64,000 nt of DNA, from assembly GCF_019973615.1 (NCBI RefSeq), contig NZ_AP024238.1, positions 620,001 through 684,000 of the forward strand. The letters run 5' to 3'. How positions within the stretch are numbered: the first letter of the stretch is position 1; each line of letters begins with the position of its first letter. The notes beneath the pieces were generated by a model that saw only the letters and a program-made list of their open reading frames with translations, was not told where the DNA came from and made no database searches. The DNA is from Rhodoferax lithotrophicus (GTDB lineage: Bacteria; Pseudomonadota; Gammaproteobacteria; Burkholderiales; Burkholderiaceae_C). Below are positions 37,930-46,847 of this stretch, in pieces. The translations under genes were made by a program, and so were the position numbers.

Positions 37930-38199
37930 ATGTCCACTGTATTTATTGCCCTTCAAACCAATGAAGACACCCGCCCAATCATTGATGCCATCTTGATTGA
38001 CAACCCGCACGCCATCGTCAACCGCGACCCGGCCATGGTGAAGATCAACGCCGAGGGACGGCTTGACATCCACCGCACCACCATCGAAGAGCAGGTGGGC
38101 CGTGCCTACGACCTGCAGGAGCTGCAAGTCAACCTGATCACTCTGAGTGGTCACGTGGATGAGACCGAAGACACCTTCTCGCTTTTCTGGAACGCTTAA
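37930..38199 (+). CDS. dmpM: Phenol hydroxylase effector protein
   Basis: 89 residues starting MSTVFIALQTNEDTRPIIDAI, of the MmoB/DmpM effector family, with the family stretch NRDPAMVKINAEGRLDI. It has no cofactor; it binds the hydroxylase and tunes oxygen and substrate chemistry at the di-iron site. It lies between the beta and alpha subunit genes, 9 bp after dmpL, as in all dmp-type operons. Confidence 0.94.
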   Translation: MSTVFIALQTNEDTRPIIDAILIDNPHAIVNRDPAMVKINAEGRLDIHRTTIEEQVGRAYDLQELQVNLITLSGHVDETEDTFSLFWNA

Positions 38200-38212
38200 C
38201 AAGGAGACTGAC

Positions 38213-39733
38213 ATGGATATGAAAGTTGCTAAAAAGAAACTCGGGCTGAAAGAAAAATACAAACTGCTCACCCGGGATCTTGGCTGGCCCATCAGCTACC
38301 AAAAGATGGATGACGCTTTTCCGTATGTGACGTACGAAGGCATCAAGGTACACGACTGGGACAAGTGGGAAGACCCGTTTCGCCTGACGATGGATTCGTA
38401 CTGGAAATACCAAGCCGAAAAAGAGCGCAAGTTCTACGCCATCATTGATGCGCACGCGCAAAACAACGGCCACCTCAACATCACCGATGCCCGTTACCTG
38501 AGCGCCCTGAAGATTTTCCTGCAAGCCATCAGCCCGGGTGAATATGCCGCCCACAAAGGGTTTGCCCGCGCCGGGCGGGAATTTCCTGGCGTCGGCACGC
38601 AAGTGGCCTGCCAGATGCAGGCGATTGATGAAATTCGTCATGCGCAGACGCAGATCCATGCGATGTCGAATTACAACAAGTACTACAACGGCTTTCACGC
38701 CTTTGCCGATTCGCGCGACCGCATTTGGTACACCTCGGTGGCTCGCTCGTTTTTTGACGATGCCATGTCGGCCGGCCCGTTCGAGTTCATGATCGCCATT
38801 GGTTTCTCGTTTGAATATGTGCTGACCAACCTGCTGTTCGTGCCGTTCATGTCGGGCGCTGCCTACAACGGCGACATGGCCACGGTGACCTTCGGGTTCT
38901 CGGCCCAGTCGGATGAAGCCCGCCACATGACGCTGGGTCTGGAATGCATCAAGTTCATGCTGGAGCAAGACCCGGCCAACCTGCCCATTGTGCAGGGCTG
39001 GATTGACAAGTGGTTCTGGCGTGGTGTGCGGGTGTTGGGCCTGGTCAGCACCATGATGGACTACATGCTGCCCAAACGCGTGATGTCGTGGCGTGAAGCT
39101 TGGGACATTTACGGTGTGGAGAACGGTGGCGCTTTGTTCAAAGACCTGGCACGCTACGGCATTCGTGCGCCCAAGGGCTGGGCAGATGCCGAAGCGGCGA
39201 TTGACCACATGTCGCACCAGTTCATGCTGGGCTTGTACCAGTGGAGCTTTGGGACTGCCTTTCACAGCTGGATCCCGTCGGATGAAGACATGGACTGGCT
39301 GTCTGCCAAGTACCCGGCCACCTTCGACAAATACTACCGTCCGCGCTGGGACCACATCAAGAAATTGGCCGCTGCTGGCACACCGTTCAAGAACTTCGGT
39401 CTGGCCAAACTCTGCCAGACCTGCCAGCTGCCCGTGGTGTTTACCGAGCCGGGGGACCCCACCATGCTGTGCCACCGCGAGACCGAGTACAAGGGCGAAA
39501 AATACCACTTTTGCTCGGACCACTGCCAGGACATTTTTGCCAACGAACCGGAAAAATACATCCAGGCGTGGTTGCCCATGCCAGCCCTGTTCCAAGAGCC
39601 GCACTATGGTGATATTGGTGCCTGGATGGACTGGGTGGGCATGAAGCCCGGTCAGGACAACGGCGATTTTGCGGACTCGCAGGACAAGGCCAACTTTGAG
39701 AAGTGGCGCGGCATGGCCACCACCAACCAGTAG
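38213..39733 (+). CDS. dmpN: Phenol hydroxylase alpha subunit
   Basis: 506 residues from ATG 38213 (MDMKVAKKKLGLKEKY; AAGGAG 9 nt upstream). It is the catalytic subunit with the non-heme di-iron centre. Probable ligands are Glu110, Glu140 and His143 (DEIRH), Glu201 (FEYVLT), Glu235 and His238 (DEARH), i.e. two ExxH motifs. The cysteine-rich tail (CHRETEY, HFCSDHCQDIF) is the YHS domain usual at this subunit's end. It hydroxylates phenol to catechol with O2. The family length is about 500-517. Upstream start at 38147 is rejected. Confidence 0.97.
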   Translation: MDMKVAKKKLGLKEKYKLLTRDLGWPISYQKMDDAFPYVTYEGIKVHDWDKWEDPFRLTMDSYWKYQAEKERKFYAIIDAHAQNNGHLNITDARYLSALKIFLQAISPGEYAAHKGFARAGREFPGVGTQVACQMQAIDEIRHAQTQIHAMSNYNKYYNGFHAFADSRDRIWYTSVARSFFDDAMSAGPFEFMIAIGFSFEYVLTNLLFVPFMSGAAYNGDMATVTFGFSAQSDEARHMTLGLECIKFMLEQDPANLPIVQGWIDKWFWRGVRVLGLVSTMMDYMLPKRVMSWREAWDIYGVENGGALFKDLARYGIRAPKGWADAEAAIDHMSHQFMLGLYQWSFGTAFHSWIPSDEDMDWLSAKYPATFDKYYRPRWDHIKKLAAAGTPFKNFGLAKLCQTCQLPVVFTEPGDPTMLCHRETEYKGEKYHFCSDHCQDIFANEPEKYIQAWLPMPALFQEPHYGDIGAWMDWVGMKPGQDNGDFADSQDKANFEKWRGMATTNQ

Positions 39734-39757
39734 GCCCAATCGCCGCTCACTGAAAAG

Positions 39758-39786
39758 GCGGCTGCCATCGCTTGTGATGCAGCCGC
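39758..39786 (+). other. Intra-operon hairpin between dmpN and dmpO
   Basis: GCGGCTGC (39758-39765) pairs with GCAGCCGC (39779-39786), extended by ATC/GAT. TTATT follows. It lies in the 87-bp gap of an otherwise tight operon. It could be an attenuator or an RNA-processing or stabilising stem that sets subunit ratios; no test is possible from sequence. Confidence 0.5.
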
Positions 39787-39820
39787 TTATTCCACCCCCA
39801 TTCAAACAAGGAGCATTCAC

Positions 39821-40177
39821 ATGCCAGTAGTCGCAACCAAAGAATATGTTGGTGTGTCGCGGGATACCGTGGCTAACTTCAACGGCAAGCAACTCGTTTA
39901 TGCGAGTTGGGATCAACACTTGCTATTTGCCGCACCATTTTTGATGTGTGTGCCGCCTGAGATGACCTTTCGCGAACTGGTCAACGGGCCGTTGACCGCA
40001 TTGACTCAGCCTGACCCTGATGCCGCCCAGATTGACTGGGTACAGGTGCAATGGCTCAAATCCAATCAGCACTGGATGCCCAATTTCGATGCCAGCTTGG
40101 CTGACAACGGTATTGGTCACAAGGACCAGATCCGCTTTCGCACACCCGGCCTCAACAGCTTGCTCCTGAAAGACTGA
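39821..40177 (+). CDS. dmpO: Phenol hydroxylase gamma subunit
   Basis: 118 residues of the DmpO/TouB-like gamma chain: MPVVATKEYVGVSRDTVANFNGKQLVYASWDQHLLF, with DQHLLFAAPF and RTPGLNSLLLKD. It packs on the hydroxylase outer face. GGAG lies 8 nt upstream. Length matches DmpO (119). The gene follows a hairpin-containing gap of 87 bp and is 7 bp before dmpP. Confidence 0.93.
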   Translation: MPVVATKEYVGVSRDTVANFNGKQLVYASWDQHLLFAAPFLMCVPPEMTFRELVNGPLTALTQPDPDAAQIDWVQVQWLKSNQHWMPNFDASLADNGIGHKDQIRFRTPGLNSLLLKD

Positions 40178-40184
40178 TGACCCT

Positions 40185-41246
40185 ATGAGCTATCAATTGA
40201 CCATCGAGCCTCTCGGTCAAACCATCGAGGTTGAGGAAGGCCAAACCATTCTTGATGCGGCACTGCGCGCAGGTATTTATTTGCCCCATGCTTGTTGCCA
40301 TGGCTTGTGTGCCACGTGCAAGGTGCAGGTGCTCGATGGTGAGGTGGATCACGGGCCGGTGTCACCGTTTGCCCTGATGGACTTCGAGCGTGACGAGCAG
40401 AAGTGCCTGGCCTGCTGTGCCACGCCGCAGAGCGATCTGGTGATTGAAACCGAGATTGAGGAGGATGTGGATGCCGAAAACCTGCCGGTACGCGACTATG
40501 ACGGTGTGGTGAGCCGCATTGAATCCCTCACCCCCACCATCAAAGGGGTCTGGATTACGCTGGATACGCCGCAGGGTATGCATTTTCAGGCCGGGCAATA
40601 TGTCAATTTGCACCTGCCCGGCGGCATTGGTAGCCGCGCCTTTTCGGTGGCCAGTGCACCAGCGGCGGGCAGTGAGGTGGAACTCAATATCCGCATCATC
40701 CCGGGCGGGCAGGGCACAAGCTATGTGCATGAGCAGATGAAGGTGGGCGAACGGGTACGTATTTCAGGGCCTTACGGGCGCTTTTTTGTGAAGAAATCGG
40801 CGCAGGTGCCGATGATTTTTATGGCCGGTGGCTCTGGCTTGTCAAGTCCGCGTTCCATGATTCTTGATCTGCTGGCGCAAGACTGCGAACTGCCGATCAC
40901 ACTGGTCTACGGCCAGCGCATTCGGGCAGAGCTTTACTACCACGATGAATTCCTGGCCTTGGCTGAACGCTACGGTAACTTTACCTACGTGCCTGCGCTG
41001 TCGGGTGAGCCGCCAACCAGTGACTGGCAGGGTTTTCGAGGCTTCGTGCATGAGGCTGCCAAAGCACACTTTGACAACGATTTCCGGGGCCACAAAGCCT
41101 ATCTTTGCGGTCCACCGTTGATGATTGATGCGTCTATCAGTACCTTGATGCAAGGACGCTTGTTTGAGCGCGACATCTACACCGAGAAGTTCATTTCTGC
41201 GGGCGATGCACAACAAGTTCGCAGCCCCCTGTTTCGTTCCATCTGA
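40185..41246 (+). CDS. dmpP: Phenol hydroxylase reductase component
   Basis: 353 residues with a plant-type 2Fe-2S ferredoxin domain (1-90; Cys37, Cys42, Cys45, Cys77; motif CCHGLCATCKV). An FAD domain follows (about 100-205, with FQAGQYVNLHLPG and SRAFSVASAPAAG) and an NADH domain (215-353, MIFMAGGSGLSSPRSM, ELYYHDEFLA). It passes electrons from NADH to the di-iron hydroxylase. Length equals DmpP (353). It is the last gene before the terminator hairpin at 41248. Confidence 0.96.
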   Translation: MSYQLTIEPLGQTIEVEEGQTILDAALRAGIYLPHACCHGLCATCKVQVLDGEVDHGPVSPFALMDFERDEQKCLACCATPQSDLVIETEIEEDVDAENLPVRDYDGVVSRIESLTPTIKGVWITLDTPQGMHFQAGQYVNLHLPGGIGSRAFSVASAPAAGSEVELNIRIIPGGQGTSYVHEQMKVGERVRISGPYGRFFVKKSAQVPMIFMAGGSGLSSPRSMILDLLAQDCELPITLVYGQRIRAELYYHDEFLALAERYGNFTYVPALSGEPPTSDWQGFRGFVHEAAKAHFDNDFRGHKAYLCGPPLMIDASISTLMQGRLFERDIYTEKFISAGDAQQVRSPLFRSI

Positions 41247-41247
41247 G

Positions 41248-41274
41248 GGCGTACCACCAAGCCGGTGGTACGCC
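41248..41274 (+). terminator. Terminator hairpin after dmpP
   Basis: GGCGTACCACC pairs perfectly with GGTGGTACGCC (11-bp stem, 5-nt loop) 2 bp after the dmpP stop. The T tract behind it is weak (TTGCTC), so termination may be partial or Rho-aided. It separates the phenol hydroxylase operon from the lower pathway operon, which has its own promoter region just downstream. Confidence 0.7.
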
Positions 41275-41281
41275 TTGCTCA

Positions 41282-41346
41282 ATACCTAATTGATATGTAG
41301 AGGAGTATTAATTGGTATTGGACGGTATTGATGGCTCGCCAATAAA
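41282..41346 (+). promoter_or_regulatory. LysR-type target and promoter of the lower pathway operon
   Basis: ATACCTAA (41282-41289), 25 bp, then GTATTGGACGGTATT (41315-41329), the same bipartite element as at 27028-27075 with the same 25-bp gap. It holds ATAC-N7-ATAT, one base off the LysR half-site pair. TTGGAC (41318-41323) and AATAAA (from 41341) could be a -35 and weak -10. The LysR regulator at 25916 is the best candidate for both sites. Confidence 0.6.
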
Positions 41347-41428
41347 CTGCTATTCAAGTCGGTAAAACCTGAATCTGAGACCGTATTTTTAATTCCCCGA
41401 GCCGCGGGAAAACACACAAGGAGTAGCG

Positions 41429-42889
41429 ATGCAGTTGGTCAAGAATTTCATCAACGGTGAGTTTGTTGAGGGGGAGGCGAAAAAAACGTTTGAGAAGCAC
41501 TCCCCCATTGATAACCGTGTGATTGCACTTATTTCCGAAGCCGGCAAGGCCGATGTGGACGCGGCCGTGCGCGCCGCTCATGCGGCACGCCAGGGTGTCT
41601 GGGGTGGCTTGACCACTGACCAGCGTGTTGACCTGCTGTACGGTGTGGCCAACGAGATCACGCGTCGTTTTGAGGATTTTGTGGCGGCCGAGATGGCCGA
41701 TACCGGTCAACCGCGCCATGTGATGACCAGTGCTTTTATTCCGCGTGGGGCCGCCAACTTCAAGGTGTTTGCCGATGTGGTGAAAAACGTGCCCTCGGAG
41801 TCGTTCCAGATGGCCACTCCTGATGGCCGGGGTGCCATCAACTACGCCATTCGTGTGCCCAAAGGCGTGGTCGGTGTCATTTCGCCGTGGAATGCGCCGT
41901 TTTTGCTGATGACCTGGAAAGTTGGCCCGGCACTGGCCTGCGGCAACACTGTGGTGGTCAAACCGTCTGAAGAAACCCCCTTCACCACCACACTGTTGGG
42001 TGAAGTCATGAACACGGTGGGTATTCCCAAGGGCGTGTTCAATGTGATTCAAGGCTTTGGCCCCAATTCTGCGGGTGAGTTCCTGACCCAGCATCCGCTG
42101 GTGGATGCCATCACCTTTACCGGCGAAACCCGTACCGGCACCGCCATCATGAAGGCCGCCGCCGAAGGCATGCGCGATGTGTCGTTCGAGCTGGGTGGCA
42201 AAAACGCAGCCATTGTGTTCGCCGATGCCGATTTTGATGCGGCCGTTGAGGGGGTGTTTCGCTCGGCCTTTCTGAATTCTGGTCAAGTCTGTCTGGGCAC
42301 CGAGCGGGTGTATGTGGAGCGGCCGCTGTTTGAGCGTTTTGTGCAAGCCCTGAAGGTCCGGGCCGAGGCGGTCAAATTTGGCCGCCCGGATGACCACAAC
42401 GCCAATTACGGCCCGTTGATCAGCGCTGAGCACAAACAAAAGGTGATGTCCTATTACGCCAAAGCTGTGGCTGAAGGGGCCACCGTGGTCACCGGCGGTG
42501 GCGTGCCCGTCATGCCGTCTGACCTGGTTGACGGCCACTGGGTACAGCCGACCATCTGGACCGGTTTGCCCGAGACCGCCTCGGTGGTGCGCGAAGAAAT
42601 TTTCGGGCCCTGCTGCCATATCAGCCCGTTCGACAGTGAGGACGAGGTTGTTAACAAGGCCAATGACAACGTCTACGGCCTGGCCACCACGATCTGGACC
42701 ACCAACCTGAGCCGCGCGCACCGGGTGGCAGCGCGCGTGGAAGTCGGCATCAGCTGGGTCAACAGCTGGTTCCTGCGTGACCTGCGCACGGCTTTTGGCG
42801 GCTCCAAGCAGTCTGGCATTGGCCGCGAGGGCGGGGTGCATTCGCTGGAGTTCTATACCGAAACCCGCAACATTTGCGTCAAGCTCTGA
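41429..42889 (+). CDS. dmpC: 2-hydroxymuconic semialdehyde dehydrogenase
   Basis: 486 residues; NAD-dependent aldehyde dehydrogenase fold starting MQLVKNFINGEFVEG with AAGGAG upstream. Motifs are GVISPWNAPFLLMTWKVGPALA, GNTVVVKPSEETP, FTGETRTG, the catalytic Glu in FELGGKNAAIVF (about 252-263) and catalytic Cys in SGQVCLGTERVYVERP (about 283-298). It oxidises 2-hydroxymuconic semialdehyde to 2-hydroxymuconate (4-oxalocrotonate enol). It leads the second operon, followed by hydratase 7 bp later. Confidence 0.95.
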   Translation: MQLVKNFINGEFVEGEAKKTFEKHSPIDNRVIALISEAGKADVDAAVRAAHAARQGVWGGLTTDQRVDLLYGVANEITRRFEDFVAAEMADTGQPRHVMTSAFIPRGAANFKVFADVVKNVPSESFQMATPDGRGAINYAIRVPKGVVGVISPWNAPFLLMTWKVGPALACGNTVVVKPSEETPFTTTLLGEVMNTVGIPKGVFNVIQGFGPNSAGEFLTQHPLVDAITFTGETRTGTAIMKAAAEGMRDVSFELGGKNAAIVFADADFDAAVEGVFRSAFLNSGQVCLGTERVYVERPLFERFVQALKVRAEAVKFGRPDDHNANYGPLISAEHKQKVMSYYAKAVAEGATVVTGGGVPVMPSDLVDGHWVQPTIWTGLPETASVVREEIFGPCCHISPFDSEDEVVNKANDNVYGLATTIWTTNLSRAHRVAARVEVGISWVNSWFLRDLRTAFGGSKQSGIGREGGVHSLEFYTETRNICVKL

Positions 42890-42896
42890 GGTACCC

Positions 42897-43694
42897 ATGA
42901 ACGAAGAAAAAATCAAATACTATGGCGACGAGCTGTACCAGGCTTTTGTCACTTGCCGCCCGGTGCGCCCGCTGCTGGAGCGTGAGCCCGACATCCACAT
43001 CGAAGATGCCTACAAAATCCAGGAGCATTTTGTCGCCCGCCGTGTGCAGGCCGGCGAGCGCATTGTGGGTAAAAAAATTGGTGCCACCAGCAAGCCGGTG
43101 CAGGATTTTCTGGGTGTTTATCAGCCCGACTTTGGCATGTTGACTTCGGGCATGGTTTATCAGGAAGGCGACACCATTGACTTGAGCAAACTGATTCAGC
43201 CCAAGGCCGAGGCGGAGCTGGCCTTTGTGCTGAAAGCCGACTTGAAAGGCCCTGGCATCACGGCCATGGATGTCATCCGCGCCACCGATTACGTGTTGCC
43301 GTGTTTCGAGATTGTCGATTCGCGCATCACCGACTGGAAGATCAAGATTCAGGACACCGTGGCTGACAACGCCTCGTGTGGTGTCTTTGTGTTGGGCAAG
43401 ACGAAGGGCGACCCGCGCAAGCTCGACATCACGCTGGCCGGCATGGTGTTGGAGAAAAACGGCGAAATTTTCTCGACCGGTGTCGGTGCTGCTGTGCAGG
43501 GCTCGCCCGCCAATGCGGTGGCCTGGCTGGCCAACACGCTGGGCGCTTTAGGTATTCCGTTCAAGGCCGGTGAGGTCATCTTGTCCGGCTCGCAATCGGC
43601 ACTGGTGCCGGTGGTCGATGGCGACGAACTGGTGTGTACCGTGGGTGGCCTGGGCAGCTGCCGTGTCAAATTTGCTGGAAGGAGCGCTGCATGA
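42897..43694 (+). CDS. dmpE: 2-oxopent-4-enoate hydratase
   Basis: 265 residues from ATG 42897 (MNEEKIKYYGDELYQAF); an extension to 42777 reads as out-of-family residues. Family stretches are GKKIGATSKPVQDFLGVYQPDFGML, AEAELAFVLK, and CFEIVDSRITDWKIKIQDTVADNAS with the metal/substrate residues of the FAH/hydratase superfamily. It hydrates 2-hydroxypenta-2,4-dienoate to 4-hydroxy-2-oxovalerate. It overlaps the next gene by 4 bp (ATGA) and is homologous to it. Confidence 0.93.
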   Translation: MNEEKIKYYGDELYQAFVTCRPVRPLLEREPDIHIEDAYKIQEHFVARRVQAGERIVGKKIGATSKPVQDFLGVYQPDFGMLTSGMVYQEGDTIDLSKLIQPKAEAELAFVLKADLKGPGITAMDVIRATDYVLPCFEIVDSRITDWKIKIQDTVADNASCGVFVLGKTKGDPRKLDITLAGMVLEKNGEIFSTGVGAAVQGSPANAVAWLANTLGALGIPFKAGEVILSGSQSALVPVVDGDELVCTVGGLGSCRVKFAGRSAA

Positions 43695-44494
43695 GCCAAC
43701 ACCTGACTTTATCCCGGGAGGACATCGTCCGCCTGTGCGAACGTGTCGAAGGCGCCCAAACCCGGGCCTACGCCATTCCCAAATTGACCGACGAGTACCC
43801 GGCCATGACCATTGCCGACGGTTATGCCGTGCAGGCTGAACTGCGCCGCCGCTTCATTGCCCAGGGTCACAAGCTGATTGGCTGGAAAGCCGGTCTGACC
43901 TCCAAGGCCAAGATGCTGCAAATGGGGGTGAATGTGCCGTCAATCGGTTTTTTGACCGACCGCATGGCGCGTCCGGAAAGCTCGGCCATCAAGACCTCTG
44001 ACCTGGTGCATCCGCGCGTCGAGTGCGAGGTGGCTTTTGTCACCAAGACCACCCTGACAGGGCCGGGTTGCACGTTGCAAATGGTGCTGGATGCCACCGA
44101 CTACGTGCTGCCAGCGGTTGAAATCATTGATTCGCGCTTCTCAGGCTTCAAGTTTGACCTGCCCAGCGTGATTGCCGACAACGGCTCGTCCGCACGTTAT
44201 GTGGGTGGCGGCCGGGCCCGATACCCTGACGACATTGACCTGCGCACGCTTGGCGTGGTGATGGAAAAAAACGGCGAGATTGTCACCATGGGTGCCTCCG
44301 CCGCCGTACTCGGCCACCCCGCTGAAGCGATTGCCATGCTGGTGAATATTCTGGCCGAGCTGGGTGAAGTTTTGCCTGCTGGCAGTTTTGTCATGAGCGG
44401 CGGCATCACCGAAGCCATTCCCGTGAAGCCGGGCGACAGCATCGTGGCCCGTTTCCAGGAACTTGGCAGCGTGTCGATGCGTTTCATTGACTAA
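43691..44494 (+). CDS. dmpH: 4-oxalocrotonate decarboxylase
   Basis: 267 residues from ATG 43691 (MSQHLTLSREDIVRLCERVEGAQT). It shares the hydratase fold with the preceding gene: GWKAGLTSKAKMLQMGVNVPSIGFL, ECEVAFV and DSRFSGFKFDLPSVIADNGSSARYV, the last being typical of decarboxylases of this pair. It removes CO2 from 4-oxalocrotonate to give 2-hydroxypenta-2,4-dienoate, forming a physical complex with DmpE. Overlap with dmpE supports coupled production. Confidence 0.92.
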   Translation: MSQHLTLSREDIVRLCERVEGAQTRAYAIPKLTDEYPAMTIADGYAVQAELRRRFIAQGHKLIGWKAGLTSKAKMLQMGVNVPSIGFLTDRMARPESSAIKTSDLVHPRVECEVAFVTKTTLTGPGCTLQMVLDATDYVLPAVEIIDSRFSGFKFDLPSVIADNGSSARYVGGGRARYPDDIDLRTLGVVMEKNGEIVTMGASAAVLGHPAEAIAMLVNILAELGEVLPAGSFVMSGGITEAIPVKPGDSIVARFQELGSVSMRFID

Positions 44495-44515
44495 GCACCC
44501 TACAGGAGTCCACCC

Positions 44516-44728
44516 ATGCCTATTATTGAAATGCACCTGCTTGAAGGTCGCAGCCCCGAGATGAAGCGCAAGGCGGTAGCCGCCATCACCAACGCCGTCA
44601 TCGAATCCCTGGAAGTTCGCCGGGACCAAGTGCGGATATTGATCACCGAACATGGTCCGGACAATTTTTCGGTGGGCGGCATCACCGTAGCCGAAAGAAG
44701 CGAGCCGACCAGCCCTGACGCAGGCTGA
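44516..44728 (+). CDS. dmpI: 4-oxalocrotonate tautomerase
   Basis: 70 residues: [19 protein letters not shown]. After Met removal Pro1 is the catalytic base; Arg at position 11 (EGRS) and Arg39-equivalent in QVRILITE are present. It isomerises 2-hydroxymuconate to 2-oxo-3-hexenedioate for the decarboxylase. It has a slightly extended tail (SEPTSPDAG). AGGAG lies 8 nt upstream. Confidence 0.93.
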   Translation: MPIIEMHLLEGRSPEMKRKAVAAITNAVIESLEVRRDQVRILITEHGPDNFSVGGITVAERSEPTSPDAG

Positions 44729-44755
44729 TAGGGGTTTGTCATGGTGCTATGTTAA

Positions 44756-44794
44756 ATATAGCTGCTTGCGCATATGGAACGTGCGCTACAGGCC
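44756..44794. repeat. Short interspersed repeat between dmpI and dmpF
   Basis: TATAGCTGCTTGCGC, spacer, GTGCGCTACAGG. The inner GCGCA...TGCGC can form a small stem. A relative lies within etfA (13964). The 130-bp gap it sits in is the only sizeable break among the six lower pathway genes, so the repeat may have been inserted there. Confidence 0.5.
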
Positions 44795-44858
44795 AATTTC
44801 TTATAAATGTGTGGGTGACGGCCTGAAACCATCCACAGTAACAAACAACAGGAAATAT

Positions 44859-45776
44859 ATGAAGAAAATCAAGTGTGCCTTGATTGGCTCGGGCAACATC
44901 GGCACCGACCTGATCTACAAAATCCAGCGCAGCCCCTACCTGGAGCCGGTGTGGATGGTGGGTATTGACCCCAGCTCCGAGGGTCTGGCGCGTGCCAAAA
45001 GCATGGGCCTGAAAACCACCGCCGAGGGTGTGGATGGGCTTTTGCCCCACGTGCTGGCCGACAACATCCAGATCGCTTTTGATGCCACATCGGCTTATGT
45101 GCACGCCGAAAACTCACGCAAACTCAACGAACTCGGGGTCATGATGATTGACCTGACACCAGCGGCCATTGGCCCCTTGTGTGTGCCGCCGGTCAATCTG
45201 CGTGAGCACGCCGACAAGCTGGAGATGAACGTCAACATGATCTCGTGTGCCGGACAGGCGACGATTCCTGTGGTGTTTGCCATCTCTCGGATTCAGGCTG
45301 TTGCCTACGGTGAAATTGTGGCCAGCCTGGCTTCCAAGTCGGTCGGCCCCGGCACGCGCGCCAATCTGGACGAATTTACCTACACCACCTCCAATGCGAT
45401 TCAGGTGGTGGGCGGGGCGCGCAAAGGCAAGGCGCTGGCCATCATCAACCCGGCCGAGCCGCCCATGATGATGCGCAACACCATCTCTTGCCTGACCGAC
45501 GACGAGCCCGATCAGGCGCGTATTACCGCGTCCATCCTGCAAATGATTGGCGAAGTGCAGAAATACGTGCCCGGCTACCGGCTGGTGAACGGGCCGATAT
45601 TTGAGGGCAAAAAAGTGTCGGTGTTCATGGAAGTGGCTGGCCTGGGCGACTACCTGCCCAAATACGCTGGCAACCTTGACATCATGACCGCTGCAGCCAC
45701 CCGCACGGCCGAGATGTTTGCCGAAGAAATCCTGGCTGGAACCATCCAGCTCAAATCCCTGGAGCTTGCGAAATGA
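44859..45776 (+). CDS. dmpF: Acetaldehyde dehydrogenase (acylating)
   Basis: 305 residues from ATG 44859 ([24 protein letters not shown] upstream); the longer frame from 44736 crosses the repeat and is rejected. The NAD motif GSGNIG is near residue 10; catalytic Cys in [12 protein letters not shown]. The enzyme converts acetaldehyde from the aldolase to acetyl-CoA. It overlaps the aldolase gene by 4 bp, mirroring the channelling DmpFG complex. Confidence 0.95.
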   Translation: MKKIKCALIGSGNIGTDLIYKIQRSPYLEPVWMVGIDPSSEGLARAKSMGLKTTAEGVDGLLPHVLADNIQIAFDATSAYVHAENSRKLNELGVMMIDLTPAAIGPLCVPPVNLREHADKLEMNVNMISCAGQATIPVVFAISRIQAVAYGEIVASLASKSVGPGTRANLDEFTYTTSNAIQVVGGARKGKALAIINPAEPPMMMRNTISCLTDDEPDQARITASILQMIGEVQKYVPGYRLVNGPIFEGKKVSVFMEVAGLGDYLPKYAGNLDIMTAAATRTAEMFAEEILAGTIQLKSLELAK

Positions 45777-46828
45777 GTGAAATTCAAAGTCTGAAAGGCC
45801 GCAAGGTCATCATCCATGACATGAGCCTGCGCGATGGCATGCACGCCAAGCGCGAGCAGATGACGACCGAACAAATGGTCAGCGTGGCCACGGCACTCGA
45901 TGATGCTGGTGTGCCACTGATACAAGTCACGCACGGAGGTGGCCTGGGCGGCAATTCGCTGCAACACGGTTTTGCGCTGCACAGCAACGAGGAATATTTG
46001 CAGGCCGTGGTGCCCAAAATGAAGCAAGCCAAAGTGTCGGTCTTGCTGATTCCTGGTCTGGGGACGATGAAAGAACTGCAGTCTGCCTTTGAGTGCGGCG
46101 CCCGCAGTGTGCATGTGGCGACCCATTGCACCGAAGCCGACACCTCGCCCCAGCACATTGCCTTTGCACGCAAGCTGGGCATGGACACCACAGGTTTTCT
46201 GATGATGGCCCACCTCAATGACCCCGCCGGGCTGGCGCAGCAAGGCAAGTTGATGGAGTCTTACGGGGCTCAAACCGTTTACATCACCGACTCGGCGGGC
46301 TACATGCTGCCTGCCGACGTGAAGGCGCGGGTGCTGGCCTTGCGTGCGGTGCTGAAGCCCGAGACCGAAATCGGCTTCCACGGGCACCACAACATGGGCA
46401 TGGGCATTGCCAATTCGATTGCCGCCATTGAAGAAGGTGCCAGCCGGATCGATGCCTCGGTCGCTGGTCTGGGTGCCGGTGCGGGAAATACACCGCTGGA
46501 GGTCTTGGTGGCCGTGTGTGAGCGCATGGGCATTGACACCGGTTGCGACCTGTTCAAGCTGATGGACCTGGCCGAGGACATTGTGGTGCCGCTGATGGAG
46601 CACATGGTGCGGGTGGACCGCGCGTCGTTGACGTTGGGCTATGCCGGGGTTTACTCAACCTTCCTGTTGCATGCCAAGCGTGCCTCGGATCGTTTTGGGG
46701 TGCCGGCACGCGACATCCTGATTGAACTCGGGCGCAAGAAGATGATTGGCGGCCAGGAAGACATGATTGTCGACACCGCCATGACCATGGCCAAGGAACG
46801 CGGTTTGTTGACAGACACCGTCGCCTGA
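45773..46828 (+). CDS. dmpG: 4-hydroxy-2-oxovalerate aldolase
   Basis: 351 residues; (beta/alpha)8 HMGL-like aldolase: [17 protein letters not shown] carries the metal Asp near the N-terminus (RDGMHA); [30 protein letters not shown] (metal His pair), and the C-terminal helical domain follow. It splits 4-hydroxy-2-oxovalerate to pyruvate and acetaldehyde, the latter channelled to DmpF. Length equals DmpG (345) within a few residues. Confidence 0.95.
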   Translation: MSEIQSLKGRKVIIHDMSLRDGMHAKREQMTTEQMVSVATALDDAGVPLIQVTHGGGLGGNSLQHGFALHSNEEYLQAVVPKMKQAKVSVLLIPGLGTMKELQSAFECGARSVHVATHCTEADTSPQHIAFARKLGMDTTGFLMMAHLNDPAGLAQQGKLMESYGAQTVYITDSAGYMLPADVKARVLALRAVLKPETEIGFHGHHNMGMGIANSIAAIEEGASRIDASVAGLGAGAGNTPLEVLVAVCERMGIDTGCDLFKLMDLAEDIVVPLMEHMVRVDRASLTLGYAGVYSTFLLHAKRASDRFGVPARDILIELGRKKMIGGQEDMIVDTAMTMAKERGLLTDTVA

Positions 46829-46847
46829 TTTTTTGGGAACCACAACC

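Noticed and set aside
38138..39919. 593-codon minus-strand frame opposite dmpN
   Set aside because: Shadow of the phenol hydroxylase alpha subunit; no family motif.
41354..42916. 520-codon minus-strand frame opposite dmpC
   Set aside because: Shadow of the aldehyde dehydrogenase; reads as an antisense His/Gly-rich string.
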